Assembly: GCF_029338395.1 (NCBI RefSeq)
Contig: NZ_CP119809.1
Span: forward strand, 1,860,001 to 1,924,000
Source of the DNA: Halorussus caseinilyticus
GTDB lineage: Archaea > Halobacteriota > Halobacteria > Halobacteriales > Haladaptataceae
Length of the DNA stretch: 64,000 nucleotides
Direction: 5' to 3'
How positions within the stretch are numbered: position 1 is the first letter of the stretch; every line of letters starts with the position of its first letter. Shown here piece by piece: positions 8,350 through 18,759 of this stretch. The notes beneath the pieces were generated by a model. That model searched no databases. It saw nothing but the letters and a program-made list of their open reading frames with translations, and was not told the origin of the DNA. The translations under genes were made by a program, and so were the position numbers.

Positions 8350-9690
8350 ATGACACGCGAATCGTGGCGCACGCGACTCGGCTTCATCCTCGCCGCAGTC
8401 GGGAGCGCCGTCGGCTTAGGCAACGTCTGGCGCTTCCCGTGGATGACCGCGGAGAACGGCGGGAGCGCGTTTCTGGTCGTCTACCTCGGAATCATCCTGC
8501 TGGTCGGGGTCCCCGGCCTGCTCGCTGAGTTCGTCATCGGGCGGCGCTCTCAGCGCAACCCGGCGGGCGCGCTCTTCCGACTCTCCTCCGGGTCGAAGTC
8601 GTGGGGCGCGGTGGGTCTGTTCGGCGTCGTGACCGCAATCGTCCTGCTGTCGTTCTACAGCGTCGTCGGCGGGTGGATTCTCCGGTACTTCCTCGCCAGT
8701 TTCACCGGCGCGTACTTCGGGTCGCCCGGCGACTACTTCGGGGTCATCGACTTCGGCGCGCAGGCCGCCGGGTTCCACGTCGCCTTCCTCGCGCTGACGG
8801 CACTGGTCGTCGTCGGGGGCGTCCGGGACGGCATCGAGAAGGCGACGAAGGTGATGATGCCCGCAATCGTGGTCCTGCTGGTCGCGCTCGCGGCGTGGGC
8901 GGTCACGCGCTCGGGCGCGGACGCGGGCCTGTCGTTCTACCTCGACTTCGACGCCGCCTACCTCCGGGCCAACTTCTTCGACGTGCTCGGCGCGGCGGCG
9001 GGACAGGCGCTGTTCACCCTCTCGCTCGGCGTCGGCACGATGATTACCTACGCCTCGTATCTGGGCGACGACCACAACCTCGCGTTCGACGGGAGCGTCA
9101 TCGCGGTGTTGAACACCGGCATCGGCGTCCTCGCGGGCTTGGTCGTCTTCCCGCTTCTGTTTGCGACGGTGGGCGAACTGACCGGTCCGGCCGCGGGCGG
9201 CGGTCCGGGCGCGCTGTTCGTCAGCCTCGCAGGTGCGTTCACGCAGGTTCCCTTCGGTCAGGTCCTCGCAATCGCGTTCTTCGGCGTCATCGTCCTCGCG
9301 GCGCTGTCGTCGTCCATCAGCATGCTCGAAATCCCGGTCGCGTATCTCGTGGACGAGTACGGGATGGAGCGACGGACCGCGACCGGCGCGCTGGCGGGTC
9401 TCGTCCTCGTCACCGGGTCGGCGAACGCGCTCACCCCGGCGCTGTTCGACTTCGTGGCGAGTACGCTCGTGGACCTGATGCTGACCGCCGGACTCGCGGG
9501 CTTTCTGGTGTTCGTCGGGTGGGTCCTCGGCAAGGACGCCGTGGCCGAGTTCTCGTCGGGCGCGGGGCCGCGCGTCCGGTCGCTCGGCCCGGCGTGGCTC
9601 TGGTCGATCCGGACGATTCTGCCGCTGTTCCTGCTCGGGACGCTCGTGGTGAATCTGCTGGCGGTGGCGGGCGTCTCGCTTCCGGGGTGA
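8350..9690 (+). CDS. Sodium-dependent transporter, NSS/SNF family (second of a tandem pair)
   Basis: A 446-residue paralogue of the preceding gene with the same NSS signature near the N-terminus (GFILAAVGSAVGLGNVW, then RFPWMTAENGG). The RFPW sequence differs from SFPF in its neighbour, so the substrate site may differ. About twelve membrane helices are visible, and the SSSISMLEIPVAY motif of TM8 is kept. It should be a Na+-coupled amino acid or osmolyte importer. ATG 8350 directly precedes the conserved TRESWRTRLGF start. The two genes probably arose by tandem duplication, but they have diverged enough that recent duplication is unlikely. Confidence 0.93.
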   Translation: MTRESWRTRLGFILAAVGSAVGLGNVWRFPWMTAENGGSAFLVVYLGIILLVGVPGLLAEFVIGRRSQRNPAGALFRLSSGSKSWGAVGLFGVVTAIVLLSFYSVVGGWILRYFLASFTGAYFGSPGDYFGVIDFGAQAAGFHVAFLALTALVVVGGVRDGIEKATKVMMPAIVVLLVALAAWAVTRSGADAGLSFYLDFDAAYLRANFFDVLGAAAGQALFTLSLGVGTMITYASYLGDDHNLAFDGSVIAVLNTGIGVLAGLVVFPLLFATVGELTGPAAGGGPGALFVSLAGAFTQVPFGQVLAIAFFGVIVLAALSSSISMLEIPVAYLVDEYGMERRTATGALAGLVLVTGSANALTPALFDFVASTLVDLMLTAGLAGFLVFVGWVLGKDAVAEFSSGAGPRVRSLGPAWLWSIRTILPLFLLGTLVVNLLAVAGVSLPG

Positions 9691-9780
9691 GCGACCGCAA
9701 ACAACTCCTTTTTAGGAAACCTTTTCCCGCCCGTAGTTCTCAAATCGCCCAATGAGTTGCCATCGGAGGGTTCGACGAGT

Positions 9781-11331
9781 ATGACGATGGAAGACAAAAT
9801 CGAAGAACTCCGCGAGTTGCGCGAGGAAGCCTTGCAGGGCGGCGGCGAGGACCGAATCGAGTCCCAGCACGAGAAGGGAAAGATGACCGCGCGCGAGCGC
9901 ATCGACTACTTCTTGGACGACGGCACCTTCAACGAGTTCGACCAACTCCGAACCCACCGGAGCCACAACTTCGGGATGGAAGAAAAGCAAATCAAAGGCG
10001 ACGGCGTGGTGACGGGGTACGGCGAGGTCAACGGCCGGAAGGTGTTCGTCTTCGCCCACGACTTCACCGTCTTCGGCGGGTCGCTCGGCGAGGTGTTCGC
10101 CGAGAAGGTGTGTAAGGTGATGGACAAGGCGATGGAAGTCGGCGCGCCCGTCGTCGGCCTGAACGACTCGGCGGGTGCCCGGATTCAGGAGGGCGTCTCG
10201 TCGCTCGCCGGGTACGCCGAAATCTTCCGGCGCAACACCGAAGCCTCGGGCGTCATCCCCCAGATTTCGGCCATCATGGGACCCTGCGCGGGCGGTGCGG
10301 TCTACTCGCCCGCCATCACGGACTTCGTGTTCATGGTCCAAGACACCAGCCACATGTTCATCACCGGCCCGGACGTTATCGAGACGGTGACGGGCGAGGA
10401 AGTCACCTTCGAGGAGTTGGGCGGCGCGAAGACCCACGAATCGACTTCCGGGGTGGCCCACTTCGCCGAGAAAGACGAGGAGGAGGCGTTAGACGACATC
10501 CGCCGCCTGCTGTCGTACGTCCCGCAGAACAACGTCGAGGACCCGCCGCGGGTCGAACCGTGGGACGACCCCGAACGACGCGACGAGGAACTCACGTCCA
10601 TCGTCCCCGACCAACCCAAAAAGCCCTACGACATGACGCGGGTCATCGACGGCGTGGTGGACGAAGACTCGTTCTTCGAGGTCCAAGCGGGCTACGCCAA
10701 GAACATCGTCGTCGGGTTCGCGCGACTCGACGGGCGGTCGGTCGGCATCGTCGCCAACCAGCCCCGCGTGAACGCCGGAACGCTGGACATCGAGTCCTCG
10801 GAGAAGGGCGCGCGCTTCGTCCGATTCTGCGACTCGTTCAACATCCCGATTCTGACGTTCGTGGACGTGCCCGGATTCATGCCCGGCACCGACCAAGAAC
10901 ACGGCGGCATCATCCGCCACGGGGCGAAACTGCTCTACGCCTACTCGGAGGCCACGGTGCCGCTGATGACCGTCATCACGCGGAAGGCCTACGGCGGAGC
11001 CTACGACGTGATGGCGTCGAAACACATCGGCGCGGACGTGAACTACGCGTGGCCCACCGCCGAAATCGCGGTGATGGGACCGCAGGGCGCGGTCAACATC
11101 CTCTACGACGACGAACTGGAGGAGGCCGACGACCCCGAGGCCCGCCGACAGGAACTCATCGACGAGTACCGCGACGAGTTCGCCAACCCCTACACCGTCG
11201 CGGACCTCGGCTACGTGGACGACGTTATCGAACCCCAAGACACTCGCCCGCGCCTGATAGACGACCTCGAAATGCTCGCAAGCAAGCGCGACGAGCAACC
11301 CGACAAGAAACATGGCAACATCCCGCTCTGA
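9781..11331 (+). CDS. pccB: Propionyl/acetyl-CoA carboxylase, carboxyltransferase (beta) subunit
   Basis: The 516-residue carboxyltransferase moves CO2 from carboxybiotin to propionyl-CoA or acetyl-CoA. Visible features include [26 protein letters not shown] (N-terminal carboxyltransferase oxyanion region), [14 protein letters not shown], and in the C-terminal half [17 protein letters not shown] plus [11 protein letters not shown]. Length and order match PccB of the three-subunit haloarchaeal carboxylase described in Haloferax mediterranei. ATG 9781 is preferred because [18 protein letters not shown] fits the family start; ATG 9757 would add eight residues. A TTTTTA box sits near 9709. The 3' end overlaps pccX by 20 bases. 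The matching alpha subunit is at 14474 and the biotin ligase at 16991. Confidence 0.95.
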   Translation: MTMEDKIEELRELREEALQGGGEDRIESQHEKGKMTARERIDYFLDDGTFNEFDQLRTHRSHNFGMEEKQIKGDGVVTGYGEVNGRKVFVFAHDFTVFGGSLGEVFAEKVCKVMDKAMEVGAPVVGLNDSAGARIQEGVSSLAGYAEIFRRNTEASGVIPQISAIMGPCAGGAVYSPAITDFVFMVQDTSHMFITGPDVIETVTGEEVTFEELGGAKTHESTSGVAHFAEKDEEEALDDIRRLLSYVPQNNVEDPPRVEPWDDPERRDEELTSIVPDQPKKPYDMTRVIDGVVDEDSFFEVQAGYAKNIVVGFARLDGRSVGIVANQPRVNAGTLDIESSEKGARFVRFCDSFNIPILTFVDVPGFMPGTDQEHGGIIRHGAKLLYAYSEATVPLMTVITRKAYGGAYDVMASKHIGADVNYAWPTAEIAVMGPQGAVNILYDDELEEADDPEARRQELIDEYRDEFANPYTVADLGYVDDVIEPQDTRPRLIDDLEMLASKRDEQPDKKHGNIPL

Positions 11332-11632
11332 GGAGACGACGGCCGAGTCCGTAGACGAGGCCGACGCCGGACCGCTCGACGGCGTGGACGTGACCATCCC
11401 GGACGACGCTACCGACGAGGAGGCCGCCGCCATCGCCGCCGCAATCGGCGCTCACCTCCGGGCGCAGGAGGCGGCGGCCGCGGCCGCCGCCGAGAGCGAC
11501 GAAGAGACGTGGCAAGACGAACGCTGGTCGTTCGCGGGTCGCCTGCGTGGGTTGCAGGGCCGCGCGGCGCGCGTACCCGAGGGCGCGCCCACGAACGCGT
11601 GGGCCGCCTCCGGGCGGACCGACCGGTTCTGA
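11312..11632 (+). CDS. pccX: Acyl-CoA carboxylase small (epsilon-like) subunit PccX
   Basis: A 106-residue protein that overlaps the end of pccB. It has an acidic, Ala-rich N-terminus, a segment ([19 protein letters not shown]) resembling the AccE/PccX helix, and a C-terminal [13 protein letters not shown] and [11 protein letters not shown] motif that matches the epsilon subunit family of acyl-CoA carboxylases. In Haloferax mediterranei a small PccX subunit is required for activity of PccA-PccB; the same role is inferred here. No Shine-Dalgarno is visible, so translation is likely coupled to pccB. Its last codons and stop are the first part of a 31-bp unit repeated three more times downstream (11619 onward), so the 3' end is embedded in a tandem array. 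Confidence 0.8.
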   Translation: MATSRSEETTAESVDEADAGPLDGVDVTIPDDATDEEAAAIAAAIGAHLRAQEAAAAAAAESDEETWQDERWSFAGRLRGLQGRAARVPEGAPTNAWAASGRTDRF

Positions 11633-11742
11633 AGGCGCGTCGGGACCGTCCGACCGGTTCTGAAGGCGCGTCGGGACCGTCCGACCGGTTCTGAAGGCGC
11701 GTCGGGACCGTCCGACCGGTTCTGAAGGCGCGTCGGGACCGA
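11619..11742. repeat. 31-bp tandem repeat, four copies, starting inside the pccX 3' end
   Basis: Units begin at 11619, 11650, 11681 and 11712, each starting CCGACCGGTTCTGAAGGCGC. The first unit contains the last codons and TGA of pccX; the others repeat this gene tail outside the gene. The unit is not a multiple of three and the copies are almost identical, so the array looks young. The last unit runs into a long palindrome (11727-11758). Confidence 0.95.
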
Positions 11743-11758
11743 ACGGTCCCGACGCGCC
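11727..11758 (+). terminator. 15-bp perfect inverted repeat after pccX array
   Basis: Arms GGCGCGTCGGGACCG (11727-11741) and its exact complement (11744-11758) are separated by AA. It is a strong hairpin at the end of the pccB-pccX unit but has no U-tract, so it may block convergent transcription or be only a palindrome. Confidence 0.5.
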
Positions 11759-11859
11759 GGAGAAACGTATATCGTCCTTTCGCAAACGTATTTGTTTGGT
11801 AGAGCAATGAATAGTTAGTCGCCGTCGCACTCGAACCTCGACTTCGCCGGAGTCCAGCG

Positions 11860-12600
11860 TCAGACCCATCGAGGGGGGTTCAGTTCCGCCGTCACGCGCT
11901 CGAACTCGACCCGGCGGGCGAGCGTCGCCAGCACGAGTTTCATCTCGGTCGTGGCGAAGCGCATCCCGATGCAGTGGCGCGGACCGCCGCCGAACGGGAG
12001 GTAGGCGTACTCGGGGTGGTCGTTCGCTCGCGGTTCGCTTCGCTCTCCGCTCGCGTCCGAGGCGCTTCGCGCCTCGCTACCCCACCGCTCGGGTCGGAAC
12101 TCGTCGGGAGTGTCCCACCAGCGGTCGTCTCGCTGGACGCTGTAGGTGGCCAGTTGGAGCGTCGTGTCCGCCGGGATGCGGTAGCCCCCGAGAACGACCG
12201 GTTTCTTCGGTTGGCGGTAGAGCGCGTAAATCGGCGGGTAGAGGCGAAGCGCCTCCTTCACGACCTGCCCGGTGTAGTCGAGTTCCGGCAGTTCGGCGAA
12301 GGTGGGGTCCCGGCCGTCCAGCACCGCGTCGAGTTCGGCGTCGAGACGCTGGCGCGCGTCGGGGTTCCCGGCCAGAAGCCAGCAGGCGTAGGTCAGCGCG
12401 GTCGCCGTTGTCTCGTGGCCCGCGAACAGGAAGGTCACGAGTTGGTCGCGGACCGCCTCGGGGTCCATCCCGGTCTCGTCGGTGTCTGCGGCCGCCACGA
12501 GCAACGAGAGCAGGTCGTCGCGGACTTCCCCGAACGGGTCGAGGTGGAAATCGACCGAGTGGGCGACCATCGCCACCTCGCGGGGTCGCTGGCCGGGCGA
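11860..12600 (-). pseudogene. Cytochrome P450, N-terminal half missing
   Basis: The minus-strand frame encodes the C-terminal part of a P450: the I-helix AGHETT, the K-helix EALRLYPP (ExxR), the PERW meander and the heme-ligand loop FGGGPRHCIG. A whole P450 is about 440-460 residues; here P450-like sequence starts only around RDDLLSLLVAA, so the substrate-recognition half is lost. Upstream of about 12600 the same frame encodes nothing P450-like and instead runs antisense to an HTH_10 remnant on the other strand. A low-complexity insertion rich in Arg/Ser/Glu (near GSEARSASDASGERSEPRAND) lies just before the heme loop. No start codon with a promoter is visible. It is probably non-functional: it sits exactly at a rearrangement joint. 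Confidence 0.8.
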
Positions 12601-12777
12601 CTGACGATGCGCCAGTTCGAGGGCATCGAAACGGCGCGTGGCCTCGGCTACTACGACGTGCCCCGCGAGGCCGAACTGAGCGAGGTGGCGGCCGAACTCG
12701 ACTGCACCGAGAGTACGGCGTCGGCGCTCCTCCGGAAGGCAGAGCGCGCGCCGGTGGACGCCGCGCTGGTCCGGTAG
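12601..12777 (+). pseudogene. C-terminal fragment of an HTH_10 (bacterio-opsin activator-type) regulator
   Basis: The plus-strand frame reads LTMRQFEGIETARGLGYYD, then VPREAELSEVAAELDCTEST and ASALLRKAE, ending at TAG 12777. This is the C-terminal HTH_10 DNA-binding domain found in Bat-like haloarchaeal regulators, normally preceded by 150 or more residues of sensor or GAF-like sequence. Those are absent: immediately upstream, on the other strand, is a headless P450. The first M (12606) lies inside the domain. Both genes lack their 5' ends at the same point, so one deletion of a divergent gene pair is the simplest explanation. Confidence 0.75.
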
Positions 12778-12790
12778 GGCGACGACGAAC

Positions 12791-12970
12791 CTACGCACCC
12801 TCGTCGGCGCGGTATCTGCCGGTCAGGTACCCCGGCAGGAAGATGCCGACGACGGAGACGACGAGGAAACCAACCCAGTCGGGGACCGACTTGACCGACG
12901 CCACGCCGAGACCGAGAGGGACCGCGACGGCGATGCAGGCGAGGATAATCCTGTTCTCGCGGGAGACCAT
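12791..12970 (-). CDS. Small two-helix membrane protein
   Basis: A 59-residue protein starting MVSRENRIILACIAVAVPLG. Two hydrophobic segments are visible (about residues 7-24 and 29-45), followed by a short charged tail YLTGRYRADEGA. I do not recognise a family beyond the many small haloarchaeal membrane proteins. ATG 12970 was preferred over upstream starts at 13021 because the longer N-terminus is Arg-rich and lacks conserved character. It lies between the HTH_10 remnant and the methyltransferase gene, on the same strand as the latter. No function is proposed. Confidence 0.55.
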   Translation of the reverse strand: MVSRENRIILACIAVAVPLGLGVASVKSVPDWVGFLVVSVVGIFLPGYLTGRYRADEGA

Positions 12971-13063
12971 GCCCCGACTTCGCGCCCGCGACTGATACCG
13001 GTTTCCCGCTGGACCGACCACTCCATCGACAGGCGCTCGGACTCTCGGCCGCCGGTTCGGTGT

Positions 13064-13942
13064 TCAAGCCCGACAGACCGCCAGCATATGTTCCGAGAAG
13101 TCCACCGCGGTCCGGTCTTCGCGGAGCGCCCGGACGACTTCGCGGACGGACTCGACCGCCTCGTCGTCGGCCTCTGCCAACTCCGATTTCATCCGGTTGG
13201 CGACGTTCTCCAGTCCGACCAGTCGCTCCACGTCGAACCCCGTCGCTTCCAGTTCCGCTTCGAGCTCGTCGGCCCGGAAGCCGTGGCACTCGGCCCACCC
13301 CTCGCCGTCGGCGTGTTCGGCGACTCGCTCGGCGGTGTAGTCGCCGTCCTCGGCGACGGGCGCGAGCAGGCCGTGGGAGTCGTCGAGGGCGAACTTCAGC
13401 ACGTCTCGGAGCATGGCGAACCGGCCGATGACCGAGACGAAGACGGGCGAGTCGGCTGTAGCGACCCGCCGGAGTTCGGCCATCGCCGCCGCGCGTTCGC
13501 CGTCGTCCACGACGTGGCTGAGGGGGCCGCCGAGACAGCACACCGCGTCGAACACTCCGGAGTCGAAGGGTAGCGCCCGCAGGTCGGCCTGTCCGGTCGT
13601 CACGCGCCCGCAGACCCCTCGCTCGCCGACGCCGTGCCCGCCGGTTTCGCGCTCGTCGGCCTTCTCGCGGGCGATGCGGACCTGCTCGCCGCTGATGTCC
13701 GCGAGCGTCACGTCGTAGCCCTGCTCGGCCAACCACAGCGCGTACCGGCCCGCGCCGCCGCCCGCGTCGAGGACGCGCACCGGGTCGTCGCCGCGTGACT
13801 CCGCGTCGGGCAGGTACCCGGCGAGGTAGTCGGTCGTGTTCTCGAACTCCATCCGGGTCACGGGGTCGCGGTCCAGTCGCTCCCACTCGTCCTCCCCGAA
13901 CTCGTCGTAGTACTGGCGGGGGTCCATGTCGGCGTCGGTCAT
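13064..13942 (-). CDS. Class I SAM-dependent methyltransferase
   Basis: A 292-residue protein with the Rossmann-type SAM fold. Motif I is VLDAGGGAGRYALWLAEQG near residue 50, an acidic residue ends motif II (DVTLADIS), and motif IV is VFDAVCCLGGPLSHVVDD. The N-terminus (YYDEFGEDEWERLDRD) matches a common haloarchaeal methyltransferase family resembling UbiE/ubiquinone-type small-molecule methyltransferases. The target is unknown; nothing in the immediate context (a decayed P450 and a small membrane protein) identifies it. ATG 13942 is the natural start, with ATG 13927 as a slightly shorter alternative. Confidence 0.85.
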   Translation of the reverse strand: MTDADMDPRQYYDEFGEDEWERLDRDPVTRMEFENTTDYLAGYLPDAESRGDDPVRVLDAGGGAGRYALWLAEQGYDVTLADISGEQVRIAREKADERETGGHGVGERGVCGRVTTGQADLRALPFDSGVFDAVCCLGGPLSHVVDDGERAAAMAELRRVATADSPVFVSVIGRFAMLRDVLKFALDDSHGLLAPVAEDGDYTAERVAEHADGEGWAECHGFRADELEAELEATGFDVERLVGLENVANRMKSELAEADDEAVESVREVVRALREDRTAVDFSEHMLAVCRA

Positions 13943-14091
13943 CTTACTCGTCTGACTCGGGATTCAGGCGAGCGGGAGTTAAGCCTTGGCAGGGCGTGCG
14001 ACGGCGTAGCGTGGTGGGTTTCGGCGAGACGACGGTGTTGCTTCGGGCGGACCACGACCAGCACTCTTCTGCACTACGACTGTGACACGTA

Positions 14092-14157
14092 GACGATTCG
14101 GAGCGGTTACAATGGCGGACGATTCGGAGCGGTTACAATGGCGGACGACTCGGAGCG
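14092..14157. repeat. 26-bp tandem repeat abutting an R1 element
   Basis: Units begin at 14092 and 14118, with a partial third at 14144; each starts GACGATTCGGAGCGGTTACA (the third has GACT). The partial unit runs straight into the GCTAG edge of the R1 element at 14158. The stretch before it (13943-14091) shows no gene. Confidence 0.9.
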
Positions 14158-14267
14158 GCTAGTTTCAGGCTTGAACCAATGAGACAGCACCGAAACCGCA
14201 CAGCTACTGCACCGCGCCCCCGTACCTCCCCGCACCGCTCGCGCCTGTCGGCGCTCGCGGTGCGCGT
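14158..14267 (+). repeat. Dispersed structured repeat, family R1, copy A (short form)
   Basis: It starts GCTAGTTTCAGGCTTGAACC and continues CAATGAGACAGCACCG, matching copies at 20313, 61231 and (reverse) 17962. The body has ACCTCCCCGCACCG and ends in a GC-rich hairpin region GGCGCTCGCGGTGCGCG, the same internal sequence as copy H. It is followed by a 20-bp direct repeat (GGTGGTCGGAGTGGCCGGAG at 14270 and 14297, period 27). Between 14317 and 14473, upstream of pccA, I see no gene. Confidence 0.8.
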
Positions 14268-14473
14268 CCGGTGGTCGGAGTGGCCGGAGCGCATTCGGTG
14301 GTCGGAGTGGCCGGAGGCGTCTCGTGGTTTGCTCGTCCGAGCGCGGACTGCCATCGCTCGCCGACTCCCTCGCCATCTCGTCAACTGACTCGCCGGTGAA
14401 AGTAGACGAGTCACCGCATCCCTATCCGGAACCGACAGAATGAGGTAGCCCACCCGAATATCTCTCCGCAAGA

Positions 14474-16312
<1,839 letters not shown>

Positions 16313-16376
16313 CGAACCGTCGCCGTCTAAACACGTAGCCACAATCCACTTGCTGTACGCGGGCTAACCTCTGGCC

Positions 16377-16751
16377 GTGTCGCAGGTCTATCCGTATCGG
16401 CTGGCGGATTTTCTGCACGAACAGGTCGGCGACGGTCTCCGGAGCGTCATCTATCACGACCCCGACGGGTACGAAGTCGTCTACGTCCGCGAGAACGTGG
16501 ACGGACGCTCCGAAGAAGACATCGACGGCATCGTCGCCGACCTCTGGGCCGACTCCTACGAGCAGGGGATTCGGGAGGAACTCCGGGGTTATGGCCCGCT
16601 GAACTGCACGGTGTGGGTGTTCGAGGAGGCCATCGAGATGCACTTCGTCGCCGACGAGCGACAGGGAATCGCGGTCGCGCTCGACACCGAGACGTTTCTG
16701 GCCCAGAGTACGTTCATCGGCCGGTGTCTCGGCGTCGCGGGACTGAAGTGA
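16377..16751 (+). CDS. Conserved haloarchaeal hypothetical protein
   Basis: A 124-residue soluble protein from a GTG start. It begins MSQVYPYRLADFLHEQVGDG and has an alternating beta/alpha character: SVIYHDPDGYEVVYVREN, an acidic helix DIDGIVADLWADSY, then TVWVFEEAIEMHF and GIAVALDTETF. It looks like a small single-domain protein of the type widespread in haloarchaea, but I cannot name the family with confidence. It sits between pccA and birA on the same strand, 64 bases after pccA, so co-transcription is possible. No catalytic motif is obvious. Confidence 0.72.
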   Translation: MSQVYPYRLADFLHEQVGDGLRSVIYHDPDGYEVVYVRENVDGRSEEDIDGIVADLWADSYEQGIREELRGYGPLNCTVWVFEEAIEMHFVADERQGIAVALDTETFLAQSTFIGRCLGVAGLK

Positions 16752-16990
16752 CTTTTAAGGACCCTCACACGTAGCCCCGAATCGGCACCCGCCAGAGCGA
16801 CGTTACTCCACGGACGAGCGACCGATGTCCGAGATTCCCGCTCACGACGCCGCCGACGTTGCACCGTCAGTCTTGCGGGCGACCAGTCGGTGGTCGAGGC
16901 GCTTCTCGGCACTGTTCCGCGTCGGAAGTAGCCTCGCCGTCTCCCCGCCGAAGCGCGCCTTTCTTGTTCGGTTCGGCCCTACCGCCGGGC

Positions 16991-17944
16991 ATGAACGAAA
17001 CGCGCCGGGCCGTCCTCGACGCTATCGCGGACGGTCCTGTTCCGGGTCCGGACCTCGCCGACCGACTCGGCGTCTCGCGCAACGCGGTGTGGAAGCACGT
17101 CGAGGCACTCCGGGACGCGGGGTTCGAGATAGCCAGCGGCGACGACGGCTACGCCCTCGAAGGCGTGCCGGAGTACGGCGGTCCCGCGGTCGAGTTCGGA
17201 CTGGAGGCTCCTTTCGAAATCGAGTACCGCGACGCGGTTGGGAGTACGAACGACCGCGCCCGCGAGTTGGCCGACGAGGGAGCGGCCGACGTGGTAGTGC
17301 TGGCCGACGAACAGACCGGGAGTCGCGGCCGACTCGACCGGGAGTGGTCGGCCCCCTCCGGCGGGGTGTGGCTGAGTCCGGTCCTCCGGCCCGACCTGCC
17401 GCCCGCGCACGTCCCCGCGCTCACGCTCGCGGCCGCAGTCGCAACCACGGACGCGGCGCGCGAGGCGGGCGTCGAAGCCGAAATCAAGTGGCCCAACGAC
17501 GTGCTGGTCGCCGCTGACGGCCCGGACGAGACCGACCGCGGCGGCCGGAAACTCGCTGGCATCCTGACCGAGATGGAGGGCGAGGCCGACCGGGTGTCGT
17601 GGGTCGTGGTCGGCGTCGGCGTCAACGCCAACGTCGCGGCCGCAGACCTCCCGGCGGGCGCGACCAGCGTCGAGGAGGAAGTCGGCCGAATCGACCGCCG
17701 GGCGTTCGTCCAGCGTCTCCTCGAACGGTTCGACGCGCTCCGGTCCGACCCCGAGGCGGCGGTCGAAGCGTGGCGCGACCGGTCGGCCACGCTCGGCCAG
17801 CGCGTGCGGGTGGAGACTCCGAAGGGGGATGTCGTGGGCGAGGCCGTAGACATCGACTTCCCCGGTGCGCTCGTGGTCGAGACCGACGACGGCGAGCGGG
17901 TTCGGGTCCACGCGGGCGACTGCGAGCATCTGCGCCCGGTCTGA
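16991..17944 (+). CDS. birA: Biotin-[acetyl-CoA-carboxylase] ligase with N-terminal HTH (BirA)
   Basis: A 317-residue BirA. The N-terminal winged helix (LADRLGVSRNAVWKHVEALR) suggests biotin-responsive repression. The catalytic domain shows VGSTNDRARELA, the biotinyl-AMP loop QTGSRGRLDREW, GGVWLSPVLRP, IKWPNDVLV and WVVVGVGVN, and the SH3-like C-terminal domain ends VHAGDCEHLRPV. It biotinylates the Lys of PccA, encoded just upstream. ATG 16991 is chosen because the HTH begins right after it; the longer frame from 16859 adds non-conserved residues. The 239 bases between 16752 and 16990 hold no recognisable gene; a TTTTAAGG element near 16752 may be a promoter or terminator tail. Confidence 0.94.
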   Translation: MNETRRAVLDAIADGPVPGPDLADRLGVSRNAVWKHVEALRDAGFEIASGDDGYALEGVPEYGGPAVEFGLEAPFEIEYRDAVGSTNDRARELADEGAADVVVLADEQTGSRGRLDREWSAPSGGVWLSPVLRPDLPPAHVPALTLAAAVATTDAAREAGVEAEIKWPNDVLVAADGPDETDRGGRKLAGILTEMEGEADRVSWVVVGVGVNANVAAADLPAGATSVEEEVGRIDRRAFVQRLLERFDALRSDPEAAVEAWRDRSATLGQRVRVETPKGDVVGEAVDIDFPGALVVETDDGERVRVHAGDCEHLRPV

Positions 17945-17961
17945 CCCGAGTCGCGCGGCGG

Positions 17962-17994
17962 GACGGTCCTCATTGGTTCAAGCCTGAAGCTAGC
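17962..17994 (-). repeat. Family R1 fragment, copy B (GCTAGC end only)
   Basis: Read on the minus strand it is GCTAGCTTCAGGCTTGAACC followed by AATGAGGACCGTC, the first part of the R1 consensus. The rest of the element is absent. It lies 17 bases after the birA stop. An imperfect 33-bp duplication (17996-18028 and 18029-18060, sharing CCGTA and GTCGCAGT.GCTC) follows directly. Confidence 0.75.
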
Positions 17995-18092
17995 TCCGTA
18001 GAACCGCTGTCGCAGTTGCTCACTCACACCGTAAATTCGCCGTCGCAGTCGCTCGCTTCGTAGAGTCTGCCACCTCGCGTTCTCGAAAGCGA

Positions 18093-18581
18093 CTACTCCG
18101 CGACCGCACGCTCGTTTTCGGACTCGGGTTCGGTCGAACGCTCGCTGTCGCCGCCGACCTGCACCGTCAGCACCGGGACCGAACAGGCCCGGACGACCCC
18201 CTCCGCGACGCTCCCGAGCAGGAGGCGGTCGATACCGCCCCTGCCGTGGGTCCCCATCACCACGAGGTCGCAGTCCTCGTTCTCGGCGTACTCCACGATG
18301 CGCTTGCTCGGCGACCCGTCGAGGAGCGTGGACGTGACCGCCACGCCGTACCGCTCGGCGATGGTCTCGACGCTCTCCAGCGCCGTCTCGCCCTCCTCGC
18401 GGAGTACGTCGTCCACGCCCTCCCACGAGGTTTCCATCGGGAGGCCCGCGAACGTCGCCGAGTTGACGACGTAGACGCCGTGGAGTTCGGCGGCGTGTTC
18501 GGCCGCCAGTTCTGCGGCGTGTTCGACCGCGCGCTCGGTCTCGGACGAGCCGTCGGTCGGCACGAGTATCCGGTCGTACAT
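18093..18581 (-). CDS. Universal stress protein UspA family
   Basis: A 162-residue single-domain Usp protein. It begins MYDRILVPTDGSSETERAVE, the standard first strand and loop, and has the ATP-binding G-2X-G-9X-G-S motif in GTHGRGGIDRLLLGS followed by VPVLTV. About 25 C-terminal residues are an acidic Ser/Glu tail. Usp proteins bind ATP and are induced by stress; here the actual stimulus is unknown. Upstream, on the minus strand, an AT-rich region (18582-18617) holds a probable TTAAG core 30-35 bases before the ATG. No neighbours suggest a partner. Confidence 0.9.
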   Translation of the reverse strand: MYDRILVPTDGSSETERAVEHAAELAAEHAAELHGVYVVNSATFAGLPMETSWEGVDDVLREEGETALESVETIAERYGVAVTSTLLDGSPSKRIVEYAENEDCDLVVMGTHGRGGIDRLLLGSVAEGVVRACSVPVLTVQVGGDSERSTEPESENERAVAE

Positions 18582-18759
18582 CTATATGATAGATGATAAC
18601 ACCCTACACGACTTAAGCGTTTGCAGTGCGTGACGCGCGGTCCCCGAAACATCGTGACCGTGGGAGTGACCGGGCGAACGACGGCGACGGACGTTTCGAA
18701 AGCTCCCGCGCACTACGAAATGGTACAGCGACCGCAGACATCGGAGCGAAGAAGTCCTC

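Noticed and set aside
11619-11742. Four regular 31-bp units resembling a CRISPR array
   Set aside because: The units are contiguous with no unique spacers, the first unit is the end of a protein gene, and no cas genes are near.
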